Notes: generated by a model not told the origin, from the letters alone. 17,721 nt of DNA from Deltaproteobacteria bacterium (GCA_016934135.1 JAFGTK010000307.1:1-17721), one strand, 5' to 3'; positions 6,915 to 15,199 are shown, counted from the first letter of the stretch. Program-made: numbers and translations.

Positions 6915-7964
6915 ATGCATGTATATGTCGTTATAATGGCTGGGGGAAAAGGGGAGCGCTTGTGGCCTCTTTCAAAGGGGCACAGGCCGAAGCAGCTGCT
7001 GAGTCTCGGTTCTGACAAGAGTCTGCTCCGTGCTACATTCGACAGGACAGTTCAACTCACAAAGCCGGAATATGTATATGTCGTCACCAATGAACAGATT
7101 GCAGATACTGTAAGAAAACAGCTTCCTGAAGTGCCTGTCGATAATATTCTGGCAGAACCTGTAGGCCGTAATACAGCACCCTGTATCGCATATGCAGCTG
7201 CAAGCATCTCATTAAAGGATCCTGACGCTGTTATGGCAATATTTCCGTCTGATCAGCTAATCAGCAATGAAGATGAATTCTTCCGTGCTGTAAGATTCGG
7301 CATTGACTCATTAACGGAACATCCTGAACTCCTTATTACACTCGGGATGATTCCTGACCGTCCCGAAACAGGCTATGGATATATCGATCCCGGAGAAGTC
7401 GTTGTGCAGGATAAAGGCTTTGAACTTCACCTGGTCAACCGTTTTCATGAGAAACCGCAAATAAGCAAGGCTGTAGAGTACCTAGAACAGGGCTGTCTCT
7501 GGAATGCGGGGATGTTTCTCTGGAGGGTGGATACCATCCTTCATGAGTTCAAAGAACTTATGCCCGGGATGTATCATGATCTTACGGCACTGAGATCGTC
7601 GATGTTGGGAGGGAAAAGCGAGATCAGCACATTCTATGATCAGGTGGCACCCATTTCCATAGATTACGGCATTATGGAGAAGACCCGGCATGCCGCTACT
7701 ATCCCTGCAGAATTCGGCTGGAATGATATCGGGTCATGGGATGCAGTAGGCAATATCCTTGCTGCAGATGATTCAGGTAATGTTATTTCAGGTGATGTGA
7801 TCATGGAAGAATCTAAAAACAATGTAGTATTCTCGACACTTAAGAAGATAGTTGTCATCGGTGTAGAAGATCTTGTTGTGGTGGAAGGTGAGAGCGAGAT
7901 ACTGGTCTGTCCCAGAAACAGATCGCAGGAACTTTCTCTGGTCATGAAAAGGATGAAAACATAG
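6915..7964 (+). CDS. manC: mannose-1-phosphate guanylyltransferase
   Basis: This enzyme makes GDP-mannose from mannose-1-phosphate and GTP, supplying mannose, fucose or rhamnose-type sugars for surface polysaccharides. The 349 residues match the short, monofunctional form; the phosphomannose isomerase domain of the long AlgA/ManC type is absent. Visible motifs are the N-terminal nucleotide-binding loop GGKGERLWPLS (10-20) followed by RPKQLL, AEPVGRNTAPCIAYAA, the FPSDQLI metal-binding Asp motif (FPSDHLI in many relatives), FHEKPQ, WNAGMFLWR, PISIDYGIMEKT and FGWNDIGSWDA. The gene is alone on its strand between a divergent methyltransferase and a 186-bp spacer. A later gmhA in the window also serves surface sugar metabolism, but on a separate transcript. 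Confidence 0.94.
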   Translation: MHVYVVIMAGGKGERLWPLSKGHRPKQLLSLGSDKSLLRATFDRTVQLTKPEYVYVVTNEQIADTVRKQLPEVPVDNILAEPVGRNTAPCIAYAAASISLKDPDAVMAIFPSDQLISNEDEFFRAVRFGIDSLTEHPELLITLGMIPDRPETGYGYIDPGEVVVQDKGFELHLVNRFHEKPQISKAVEYLEQGCLWNAGMFLWRVDTILHEFKELMPGMYHDLTALRSSMLGGKSEISTFYDQVAPISIDYGIMEKTRHAATIPAEFGWNDIGSWDAVGNILAADDSGNVISGDVIMEESKNNVVFSTLKKIVVIGVEDLVVVEGESEILVCPRNRSQELSLVMKRMKT

Positions 7965-8104
7965 CTGCCGGCGCAGGAGAGCATAGTTTTTATAAGAAAA
8001 ACAGAGAAGTTCCCACAGGATATGGTCATTGTTTCTCTCATGCTGAATGGATTTGCTAAATTGTTATAGTTTAGTCCCTTAATAACCGATTATATACATG
8101 GTAG

Positions 8105-8121
8105 CCTGGAGACTATCCGGG
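8105..8121 (+). other. small hairpin in the leader of the phosphodiesterase gene
   Basis: CCTGGA (8105-8110) and TCCGGG (8116-8121) form six pairs, one of them T·G, around the loop GACTA. It ends about 30 bases before the start codon and is followed by GTAGGAAAAATT, not a U-run. It might shape the 5' leader of the five-gene operon; it matches no riboswitch I recognise. Confidence 0.3.
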
Positions 8122-8150
8122 TAGGAAAAATTATTTGCGGCAGGCTTGAT

Positions 8151-8900
8151 ATGAGAATAGAGATTCTTGGATGCAGTGGATCGGTTATGAAAGGCTTCAA
8201 TACCACAAGCATCCTCGTAAACAGCAGTTTGCTCATTGATGCCGGTTCTGCATCTTCTGTCCTGAGTGAAGATTCGATAGTCAATATACGCAATATTCTC
8301 ATTACCCATTCTCACATTGACCATATCAAGGAACTCCCCTTTATCGTGGATACACTGTTCTGCCGGAAGGCCAAAGGGGTAACCATCTGGGGGAGCGAGA
8401 TGACCATCGATTCATTGAAACGCCATATATTCAATGGTCTTATCTGGCCTGAAATGGATGAACTCAATGTGGAAGAAGGCTTCCTTGAGCTGGCCCCCAT
8501 TCCGCAGGATGGCTTTATAGACGGCAATATCAGGGTTCAGGCTTACCCTGTAGATCATATCGAAGGATCTGTATGTTATCTGATCACTGAAAACAACAGG
8601 AGTGTTCTTTTCAGTGGAGATGTAGGTTACGACAAGGGCCTGTTCGATCTTGTGCATTCTTTCGGAGACAAGCTGGCTGCCTTGTTCGTTGAAGTATCCT
8701 TTCCCGACAATATGGCGGGACTTGCCAGAGTATCTCACCACCTCACCCCGGAACTGCTTGCAAAAGGCCTCGACGGCATAGTATCATCTTCAACAAAGGT
8801 GATAGCCTATCATATCAAGCCCAAGTATCTTGATATGGTAGTTTCTCAATTGTCGCCAGGCATTGATCACATAAAGGGTGGGGAGGTGTTCGAGTTTTGA
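8151..8900 (+). CDS. class II cyclic-nucleotide phosphodiesterase-like MBL-fold hydrolase
   Basis: A 249-residue metallo-beta-lactamase-fold protein resembling class II 3',5'-cAMP phosphodiesterases (PF02112 type). Metal ligands are visible in THSHIDH (52-58), His136 in VDHIEGS, Asp157 in FSGDVGY and His221 in AYHIKP. EVSFPDNM (181-188) and HHLTPEL (196-202) are features I associate with the class II phosphodiesterase branch rather than with RNase Z or lactonases. No signal peptide is seen, so it should act in the cytoplasm. A cAMP substrate is inferred from family only. It is the first gene of a five-gene overlapping set and its stop codon is contained in the TTGA overlap with accD. The ATG has a weak ribosome site (AGG, 7 bases upstream). 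Confidence 0.8.
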   Translation: MRIEILGCSGSVMKGFNTTSILVNSSLLIDAGSASSVLSEDSIVNIRNILITHSHIDHIKELPFIVDTLFCRKAKGVTIWGSEMTIDSLKRHIFNGLIWPEMDELNVEEGFLELAPIPQDGFIDGNIRVQAYPVDHIEGSVCYLITENNRSVLFSGDVGYDKGLFDLVHSFGDKLAALFVEVSFPDNMAGLARVSHHLTPELLAKGLDGIVSSSTKVIAYHIKPKYLDMVVSQLSPGIDHIKGGEVFEF

Positions 8901-9643
8901 GCGAAGTTCTTGATGTAGCAAAGAAAGACGGCAGATGGACAGAATGCCCGTCTTGTTCGGAGATCATAATTACCCAGAAACTTCAGGAAAATCTATGGGT
9001 ATGCTCTCACTGTGAATACCATTTCAGGCTCGGTGCCAAACAGCGTATCGCTCTTGTGTGCGACCAGGACAGTTTTAACGAGATATCCCTGAGCGAAACC
9101 GGTGCCGATGATCGAGGGCAAATCCCTGACGAGGCAATATATGGCGGTATGGCAGACATCAATGCCTGTAGATGCATTATCGGTGTCATGGACTTTTCCC
9201 ATAAGGGTGGTACCATGGGTGTTCAGGTCGGCCAGTATATAATCCATCTCATGAAAATGGCCAGACAGGAAAGCCTGCCTCTTGTCCTTTTCTGCGCGTC
9301 CGGGGGAGTGCGTATACAGGAGGGGATCTGGGGGTTGTTCCAGATGCTTCGAACAACGCATGCCCGCAATGAAACACGAGATGTTCCCATGATTACCGTA
9401 TTTACCGATCCCACAACCGGCGGGGTCAGCGCAAGCTTTTCGGCGCTGGCCGATGTTCTGCTTGCAGAACCGGGTTCCCGTATCGGTTTTGCAGGTCCCC
9501 GTGTGATTGAATCCACTCTTCAATGTACCCTGCCGTCTGACTTTCAGAATGCCGAAAAGCTTCTCTCAAACGGGTTTCTCGACAGAATCGTCCATCGTCA
9601 TGACCTTCGGGATACCCTCTCGCTGATTCTGAGATGGTTCTAG
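8897..9643 (+). CDS. accD: acetyl-CoA carboxylase carboxyltransferase subunit beta (compact form)
   Basis: AccD, with AccA, transfers the carboxyl group from biotin to acetyl-CoA to form malonyl-CoA, the committed step of fatty acid synthesis. A four-cysteine zinc ribbon (Cys17, 20, 36, 39) opens the protein. The crotonase-fold core follows, with VMDFSHKGGTMG, ASGGVRIQEG (134-143), TDPTTGGVSAS (170-180) and GFAGPRVIE (197-205). At 248 residues it is shorter than the usual 280-300. About 30 residues usually found between the zinc ribbon and the core (the DPLKF...Y..R.....TGL region) are missing around residues 66-80, and the N-terminal leader is short. Translation starts at TTG 8897, inside the preceding stop, behind GGGAGG at 8881-8886. 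The accD-folC order is common in bacteria. accA is not in the window. Confidence 0.9.
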   Translation: MSEVLDVAKKDGRWTECPSCSEIIITQKLQENLWVCSHCEYHFRLGAKQRIALVCDQDSFNEISLSETGADDRGQIPDEAIYGGMADINACRCIIGVMDFSHKGGTMGVQVGQYIIHLMKMARQESLPLVLFCASGGVRIQEGIWGLFQMLRTTHARNETRDVPMITVFTDPTTGGVSASFSALADVLLAEPGSRIGFAGPRVIESTLQCTLPSDFQNAEKLLSNGFLDRIVHRHDLRDTLSLILRWF

Positions 9644-10782
9644 GTGATATCGATCAGAACAGATGGTCCCTGGGGCTTGAAAGGGTAAGAAAGGCGCTGG
9701 ACCGTCTTGGCCGTCCTGAACAGAAGTTCAGGCATGTCCTGGTTGCCGGAACAAACGGTAAAGGTTCCACCTGTATTTATCTCGAAAGGATACTCGCTGC
9801 AGCGGGATTCCGCACAGGCACTACACTCTCTCCTCATCTGAGGTTTTTCTCCGAACGTTTCAGGCTTGACAGCTGTAATGTGAATGAGCAGGAACTGACC
9901 AGAGTCCGCGCTCTGATAGGAGAGGATCTTGAAGACATCGGCCTTACCTACTTTGAATGGTGTGTGGTTCTGGCTGCGCAGATCTTCGCCGAACACAGGG
10001 TGGATATTGGAATATTCGAGATAGGCCTTGGAGGAAGGTTTGATGCCTCGAATGTCATGGATCCAGAAGTCTCCATTATAACCGAGATCTCTCTGGATCA
10101 TACCGATTATCTGGGAGACAGCACCTCAAAGATTGCACTTGAAAAGGCTGCGATTGCCCGTCCGGGAAGACCTCTTTTCACCACTGCCACCAGTCAGGCA
10201 CTCGAGGTCATTGAAGGGTATGCCCGTACGATCGGTGCCCGACTGCACGAGGTGCGGCAGCCAACAGGGCATGCAACAGGGATGCAGGGTGCTGAGCAGG
10301 ATCTTAATGCAGCCCTGGCTGTTGAAGCAGGCATGGCCCTCGGTGCTAACATAAGTGAAAAACAGCTTGCATATGCCCTCAATACGGCATTTCTGCCTGG
10401 AAGGCTGGAGAGTATAGGCTGCAGGATTATTATGGATGTGGCGCATAATCCAGGTTCCATGCAGGTTCTGGTGAAATATCTTGAAAATATGGGCTTTAAT
10501 GGGGTAGGGGTTTTCGGAGTGCTTGCTGACAAGGATTACTATACAATGATCCATCAGCTCCTGAACATATGCACACATATCCATATTGCTCCGGTATTGT
10601 CCGAGCGATCATGGGGGGATCATAACATGGCAAAGTTTGCTGATAACCCGCTCATCGAACGGTTTGCAACAATCAGCGAGGCATTTGCCGATGCCCTCAC
10701 ATCAGGAGAAGATATTGTTGTTGCCGGTTCATTCTACAGCGTGGGAGAGGTGAGAGAATCACTTATATGTACAGGATCGTAG
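9634..10782 (+). CDS. folC: bifunctional folylpolyglutamate/dihydrofolate synthase
   Basis: FolC adds glutamate to dihydropteroate and to folates using ATP, in the cytoplasm. The 382 residues are somewhat below the usual 420-430. Mur-ligase-type motifs are complete: P-loop GTNGKGST (39-46), SPHL (66-69), FEIGLGGRFDASN (128-140), SLDHTDYLG (153-161), the lysine of LEKAAIARPG (Lys171, expected to be carbamylated), FLPGRLE (254-260) and DVAHNPGSM (269-277). The shortening is mainly between residues 195 and 225, ahead of the DLNAALA helix. ATG 9634 overlaps accD by 10 bp. The 3' end overlaps lptD by 16 bp. Whether it has both synthase activities cannot be read from sequence. Confidence 0.95.
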   Translation: MVLGDIDQNRWSLGLERVRKALDRLGRPEQKFRHVLVAGTNGKGSTCIYLERILAAAGFRTGTTLSPHLRFFSERFRLDSCNVNEQELTRVRALIGEDLEDIGLTYFEWCVVLAAQIFAEHRVDIGIFEIGLGGRFDASNVMDPEVSIITEISLDHTDYLGDSTSKIALEKAAIARPGRPLFTTATSQALEVIEGYARTIGARLHEVRQPTGHATGMQGAEQDLNAALAVEAGMALGANISEKQLAYALNTAFLPGRLESIGCRIIMDVAHNPGSMQVLVKYLENMGFNGVGVFGVLADKDYYTMIHQLLNICTHIHIAPVLSERSWGDHNMAKFADNPLIERFATISEAFADALTSGEDIVVAGSFYSVGEVRESLICTGS

Positions 10783-12881
10783 CCGCATTCTTTGTACTGC
10801 TCATTATTTCATCACCGGTATGTGCAACCATACTGGATGTGGAGGCTGATACCATAACAAAGGCTGGAGACAGGATTCAGGCTGCCGGGAATGTTGTGGT
10901 GACAGGCAAAGGTACAGTGCTGAACGCCAATTATGTGGTCTATGACACTCTTACAGAGGATCTATGGGCTTCAGGTAACTGCCGGCTTGTCGAAGAAAAG
11001 GGCGAGATGAAGGCACAGACCATGTATTATAATGCCAGAAGGCAGGATATCCAGCTGGAAAACGGCTCGATATTTGTTTATTCAGAGCCCCTGATCATTT
11101 CAGGTGAATCCATAACCCGGTATGGTCAGGATTACTATGTTGGAGAGAATGTAGAGTACACCCCATGCCTGGGCAGTCCTCCGGCATGGTCTATGGGATC
11201 GTCGTCATTGGAGATACCTGTAGAAGGGTATGCTCAGGTATGGCATACACGCTTCATGATTCATCAGATGCCTGTGCTGTATATTCCATATCTTCTCTAT
11301 CCTGCAAAGCTTGAAAGGCAGTCCGGTCTGCTTTTTCCTCAGATCAGCCATGGGTCTGATTACGGATATCGTTATGGAATACCTGCATATATAGTTCTGG
11401 GCCGTAGTGCGGACCTGACCATAACCCCCATGCAGCTTACAAAGAGAGGGCTGCTCATCACAAGCCAGTTCCGCTACCGTCTCGACTATGCGCAGTCAGG
11501 GGAGATCTATCTGGAAAGCCTTAGAGACAAGTATGGCGGAGAGGAAACCGAAGGGGGCATGCTTGAGACCGTTCCCGACAGAAGATGGTATCTTAAAGCA
11601 AAGCAGACAGGAGGGGCCCTTACCTGGGATATAAACCTGGTGAGCAATGAGGATTATTTTCGGGATATCGGGTCATTTTACGGTGATGAACAATACTTTA
11701 AAGCCACGTCCACCGAAGAAGACGAATCCGACAGCGAGGAGTTGATCTCACGCATGCAGTGGTATAAATCGGAAAACGGCTTCAGCGTGAGTCTGTCCGG
11801 GCAATGGAAGCAGGATCTGACGGTTGAAGGAGACGATCAGACCTTTCAGGAAGTGCCAAAACTGAAGGCCAGGATGAATCAGCGCGGTATCCCGTATACA
11901 CCTCTCAAATACTCTTCCGAGGTCAGCACGACACGGGTGTATTCTCTGGACTGGATCGAGGCGATAAAGAACAATGCACTCTTTGAACTCTCACTGCCGC
12001 TGTCTGCCTATCCATATTTCACGCTCCGGCCGTATGTGGAGGAAAGCTATCGCGATACCTTTATTACCGATCGCAGAGATGTGTATGCAGATGGCAAATA
12101 CCTCGAACACTGGCAGAAAAGGGGGGTGTCAGTCTCTACAGCACTCTACAGCCCGAGATCTGCCGGGGGCTGGTATCATCAGATTGCCCCGAATGTATCA
12201 TGGGCATATAAATCGCGTATAGGGGGCAATTACGACAGCAGCGATTCCGCTGATATTTTCCCGAATCTCCTCTCAGGGGATGATTGGGTAAAGGCCTTCG
12301 ATATGCAGCTGGCACTCGATAACTACATACGCGATGCATCCGGAAAGTCCATTCTCGATTTCAGTATAGGCCGGAAATACTCTTATATTACCAAGGAATG
12401 GGAGTACTTCGAGGCCAGGGTGAGGTTTAAGCCATATTCATGGTTCAGTGCAAAACATACCAACTCGTTCGGCAGACTGCCTTTAAGGGCATATGCCACA
12501 CAGGAGCACTCAAGTGAACTCAAGCTGAGTGACGAACGAGGAGATGAGATCTATATCTCAGAAGAGTATAACAGGATCGATACAAAGTCGATTATTGTCG
12601 GGACAAAAATTGCCCTGATATGGAATTTTTCCGCCCGTTTTGAGACAGAACATGATTATATCTTACGAAGATACGATTATTCCAGACAGGGTCTCGTATT
12701 TGATTCCCAGTGCTGGAGTATTGATCTGTACCGTGAAGCCAGGCCTGCTGATGAGCTTGGGCCGAGAGAGACAACCATATATCTCAATGTGAACCTTCTG
12801 GGCCTTGGAGATGTTGTTCATACAAGCCAGACCAAAAGAGGAGATTTTGACATAGATGCCTTCGAGACAATGGGCAATTGA
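10767..12881 (+). CDS. lptD: LPS-assembly outer-membrane protein LptD
   Basis: LptD is the outer-membrane beta-barrel that, with lipoprotein LptE, inserts lipopolysaccharide into the outer leaflet. The 704 residues begin with a signal peptide (basic start, hydrophobic 5-16, likely cleavage after SSPVCA at 20). An OstA-like jellyroll domain (about 22-135) follows, with DVEADTITKAGDRIQAAGNV, and then the barrel. The family signatures are YTPCLGSPPAWS (131-142), VLYIPYLLYPA and RQSGLLFP (184-191). The C-terminal part has alternating polar/hydrophobic strands and the SQCWSIDL strand. Cys134 and the late Cys could form the inter-domain disulfide known from other LptDs, though the E. coli two-pair pattern is not evident. 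The gene overlaps folC by 16 bp and the HD gene by 26 bp. Its presence shows an LPS-bearing diderm. Confidence 0.94.
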   Translation: MYRIVAAFFVLLIISSPVCATILDVEADTITKAGDRIQAAGNVVVTGKGTVLNANYVVYDTLTEDLWASGNCRLVEEKGEMKAQTMYYNARRQDIQLENGSIFVYSEPLIISGESITRYGQDYYVGENVEYTPCLGSPPAWSMGSSSLEIPVEGYAQVWHTRFMIHQMPVLYIPYLLYPAKLERQSGLLFPQISHGSDYGYRYGIPAYIVLGRSADLTITPMQLTKRGLLITSQFRYRLDYAQSGEIYLESLRDKYGGEETEGGMLETVPDRRWYLKAKQTGGALTWDINLVSNEDYFRDIGSFYGDEQYFKATSTEEDESDSEELISRMQWYKSENGFSVSLSGQWKQDLTVEGDDQTFQEVPKLKARMNQRGIPYTPLKYSSEVSTTRVYSLDWIEAIKNNALFELSLPLSAYPYFTLRPYVEESYRDTFITDRRDVYADGKYLEHWQKRGVSVSTALYSPRSAGGWYHQIAPNVSWAYKSRIGGNYDSSDSADIFPNLLSGDDWVKAFDMQLALDNYIRDASGKSILDFSIGRKYSYITKEWEYFEARVRFKPYSWFSAKHTNSFGRLPLRAYATQEHSSELKLSDERGDEIYISEEYNRIDTKSIIVGTKIALIWNFSARFETEHDYILRRYDYSRQGLVFDSQCWSIDLYREARPADELGPRETTIYLNVNLLGLGDVVHTSQTKRGDFDIDAFETMGN

Positions 12882-13506
12882 TCTCATCAGGGATAAATGT
12901 ATGCCGCACCATATCTTCCGCCATTCCATGGCAGTAAGAAAGGTTGCTGTGGTTATTGCGTGTCTGTTGAAAACAAAAAGACACGCAATAGATGTACGTC
13001 TTGTAGACAGAGCGGCAATGCTTCATGATATCTGCAAAATAGACTCCATCAGAAACGGGGGTGATCATGCCCTCATGGGAGAGAGATTGCTCAATGAATT
13101 CGGATATCCTGTTGTTGCGGATGTAATCGGACAGCATGTACGTTTGAAGTCTCTGCAGCTGAACGAGGCCATGATAGTCAATTATGCTGACAAGCGTGTT
13201 AAACACGACAGGGTTGTATCGCTATCCGAAAGATTTATAGACCTGATGAACCGCTATGGAACCGATGATGCCAGGCAGGAGAGGATCCTTCAGCATTACC
13301 GAGATATCGTCAAGGTTGAGGATATTATCCTGTCATCATGCAATATTGATGATCTTTGGCTGGATAATCTAAATCTGATACCTGGAGATTACCCTTTCTA
13401 TTGTGGAGAGCGTCTCTTGAGAGAGAACAGCACGGTTGAAAACCATAATAAGGATATAGATCTTGAAAGGGTATATCAGGATGAGCCTGTTCTGATCGAT
13501 GAATGA
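12856..13506 (+). CDS. HD-domain phosphohydrolase
   Basis: A 216-residue cytoplasmic HD-superfamily protein. Metal-binding residues are present: His23 in RHSMAV, the HD pair in LHDIC (57-58), His71 in GDHALMGERLL, His94 in GQHV and Asp112 in NYADKRVKHD. It resembles short HDIG-type proteins of the nucleotide or phosphate-ester hydrolase group; the substrate is unknown. ATG 12856 is supported because PSRQWAIDLIRDK matches the helix that normally precedes the first His; the alternative ATG at 12901 would remove it. AGAGGAG lies about 12 bases upstream inside lptD. The last 45 codons (from residue 172) overlap, antisense, the end of the response-regulator gene. They look like a tail added by read-through into that gene's complementary strand, since the family core ends near residue 170. 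Confidence 0.87.
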   Translation: MPSRQWAIDLIRDKCMPHHIFRHSMAVRKVAVVIACLLKTKRHAIDVRLVDRAAMLHDICKIDSIRNGGDHALMGERLLNEFGYPVVADVIGQHVRLKSLQLNEAMIVNYADKRVKHDRVVSLSERFIDLMNRYGTDDARQERILQHYRDIVKVEDIILSSCNIDDLWLDNLNLIPGDYPFYCGERLLRENSTVENHNKDIDLERVYQDEPVLIDE

Positions 13507-14439
13507 GACCTTTTTAGGAGTTGATTGAGCTACTGATCCGATGTCTTCGGAAACATCAAGGAAAAACCTTGTTATATATGAAAGATTTATGTCATTGGAG
13601 ATATTTCCGCTCTGGTGAAGAATCTCGTTCTCCGATGTGACCACTGCAATACCTGTACATTCATTCAATGATGAGATGTTCTTTATAACAATGCGTGTGG
13701 GTTCGTCGATTGGTGCAATATCGTCGTCATTGATCTCTCCTTTCTCGAGTGCGAGACTCATTTCATCCGCTTTTCTCATGCCCTCGATAAGGAGATACTC
13801 CCAGTTCGTGTTTATTGTGGTCGTGGGTGCCTTTACCCCGCCTACAAACCTGAAACTGCCGCTAGACCATGAAAGGATGGTAAAGAGCGCTTCTTCGCCA
13901 TCGATAGCACCGATCTGGGCATGTGTCATCTGTCCATCCTCGAAGTAGATACAGCCTTCTCTGTTGCCTTTTGTTACATACAGTGCCGTAGTAACCTGAG
14001 AAAGACAATTCATCTGGATAAGGTCAGGCAGTTGCAGACCTGTAATACTGCCGTTGAATCCCCTTGCTGTATCTTCTTTGAGCGCTTTGAGGATGAGTCC
14101 TCTCATCTGATCTATCTCAAACGGTTTTTCGATATAGAACAGGGATCCGCGCGCCTTTGCCTTTGCTTTGATCTCTGAAGATCCATACGCTGTCATAATG
14201 ATGACCTTTGTTGCAGGATTGTCTTCCTTGATTTTCATCAATACATCAAGGCCGCTGATCCCTGGCAGACGTATATCGAGCACCACCAGGTCGAAACGGT
14301 CATCTTTCATAAGAGACAGTGCAGTCTCTCCGTCATTGGCAGTGGTTATCTCATAGGCCTCACGATCGTGTGAGAGTGATTTTGCAAGAGACCAGGTCAA
14401 GGTCTCTTCATCATCAACGATCAAAACCTGTTTGGACAT
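13369..14439 (-). CDS. response regulator with receiver, PATAN (DUF4388) and Roadblock domains
   Basis: A 356-residue three-domain signalling protein. The receiver (1-120) has every canonical residue: Asp9, Asp10, phosphoacceptor Asp55 in LVVLDIRLPG, Thr83 in IIMTAY and Lys105 in YIEKPFE. A PATAN/DUF4388 domain (about 127-226) follows, with FNGSITGLQLPDLIQMNCLS and EGCIYFEDGQMTHAQIG. The third domain (about 250-352) is Roadblock/LC7-like, ending LILIYPFKIYILIMVFNRAV. No DNA-binding or enzymatic output is seen, so it probably acts by protein contact. It is the last gene of a four-gene operon, three bases after the HAMP gene stop, with GGGGG upstream of ATG. No histidine kinase is encoded in the operon, so its phosphodonor must come from elsewhere. 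Its 3' end overlaps the convergent HD gene by 138 bp. Confidence 0.88.
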   Translation of the reverse strand: MSKQVLIVDDEETLTWSLAKSLSHDREAYEITTANDGETALSLMKDDRFDLVVLDIRLPGISGLDVLMKIKEDNPATKVIIMTAYGSSEIKAKAKARGSLFYIEKPFEIDQMRGLILKALKEDTARGFNGSITGLQLPDLIQMNCLSQVTTALYVTKGNREGCIYFEDGQMTHAQIGAIDGEEALFTILSWSSGSFRFVGGVKAPTTTINTNWEYLLIEGMRKADEMSLALEKGEINDDDIAPIDEPTRIVIKNISSLNECTGIAVVTSENEILHQSGNISNDINLSYITRFFLDVSEDIGSVAQSTPKKVSFIDQNRLILIYPFKIYILIMVFNRAVLSQETLSTIERVISRYQI

Positions 14440-14442
14440 ATA

Positions 14443-15192
14443 TTATTTACCCCCGAGCCTTTCCAATGCCATCATCAATGATGTTCTCAGGCGGAAGAAT
14501 GATTCAATCAGGCTTTCAAATGCCTTCCCCCTGATTCTTGGGATCTCGGTCTCAAAATTGCCCATACTTAATTCTTCAAAGGATGAAATTATCTTCCGGA
14601 TTGGTTTTATGGCAATAATGGAAATAAACAAGGCAATAAGGATTGTCAGAACCAGTCCTGCTGCACAAAAGACGATCAGTATGGTTGTTGTCGATCCAAA
14701 GTTGTTTTTTATCAGAGAGTCCTGTTCTGTCAGCAGGGTCTTTTCCCATGATACCGGTTTGAAACCCAGCAGGGATCTGTTGTTATTGACAGGCATGACT
14801 GCAACAAGATATGTATCGGAGTGTACCGTCACTGCGGTCTTTTCCTTTATTGCGTCCATTATCCCTTTTGCCTGATCCAGCAACTCGGGAAGTTTGTACA
14901 TGATGAGCCCTGCATGGTCCTTATTAGTAGTGGATCTGATGACAAGGCTGTCATTATCCACAACCATGATTTCGGCCCATGAATCAGGAAGCGGGTTTTT
15001 CCCTAATGAACCAAGATCGATGGAATTCATAGACCAGGAAAGGATCTTAGTATTCTCAGTATAGAGCCTGTCCTGTAATACCTGAAGATTGATGTCCTGA
15101 ACCTTCTTGAATTGTGTGTACACCAAAAGAGCCGAACATGTCAGCATTATGAATAAAGTGATGAATACTATAGAAAATAATTTTAATTTCAT
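14443..15192 (-). CDS. HAMP-domain membrane protein without output domain
   Basis: A 249-residue inner-membrane protein. Hydrophobic helices at about 7-25 and 168-194 flank a periplasmic region of about 140 residues, the layout of a periplasmic sensor. A HAMP-like linker (about 190-245, with IKPIRKIISSFEELSMGNFE) follows the second helix and the protein ends there. Kinase, cyclase and methyl-accepting domains are all missing. The periplasmic part (SWAEIMVVDNDSLVIRST, then LVAVMPVNNNRSLLGF) looks like a divergent double-PAS/CACHE-type sensor, by impression only. Start 15192 is chosen because GGAAGGA at 15203-15209 lies 10 bases upstream; an ATG at 15213 precedes that site and would overlap the previous gene. 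It lies between a PATAN gene and the PATAN-containing response regulator, so it may feed both. Confidence 0.82.
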   Translation of the reverse strand: MKLKLFSIVFITLFIMLTCSALLVYTQFKKVQDINLQVLQDRLYTENTKILSWSMNSIDLGSLGKNPLPDSWAEIMVVDNDSLVIRSTTNKDHAGLIMYKLPELLDQAKGIMDAIKEKTAVTVHSDTYLVAVMPVNNNRSLLGFKPVSWEKTLLTEQDSLIKNNFGSTTTILIVFCAAGLVLTILIALFISIIAIKPIRKIISSFEELSMGNFETEIPRIRGKAFESLIESFFRLRTSLMMALERLGGK

Positions 15193-15199
15193 CTGGTTA

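Noticed and set aside
8993..9523. 176-codon - strand open frame inside accD
   Set aside because: It is antisense to strongly conserved AccD motifs and has a His/Cys/Thr-rich composition typical of shadow frames.
10126..10584. 152-codon - strand open frame inside folC
   Set aside because: It lies antisense to the FolC catalytic motifs and resembles no protein family.
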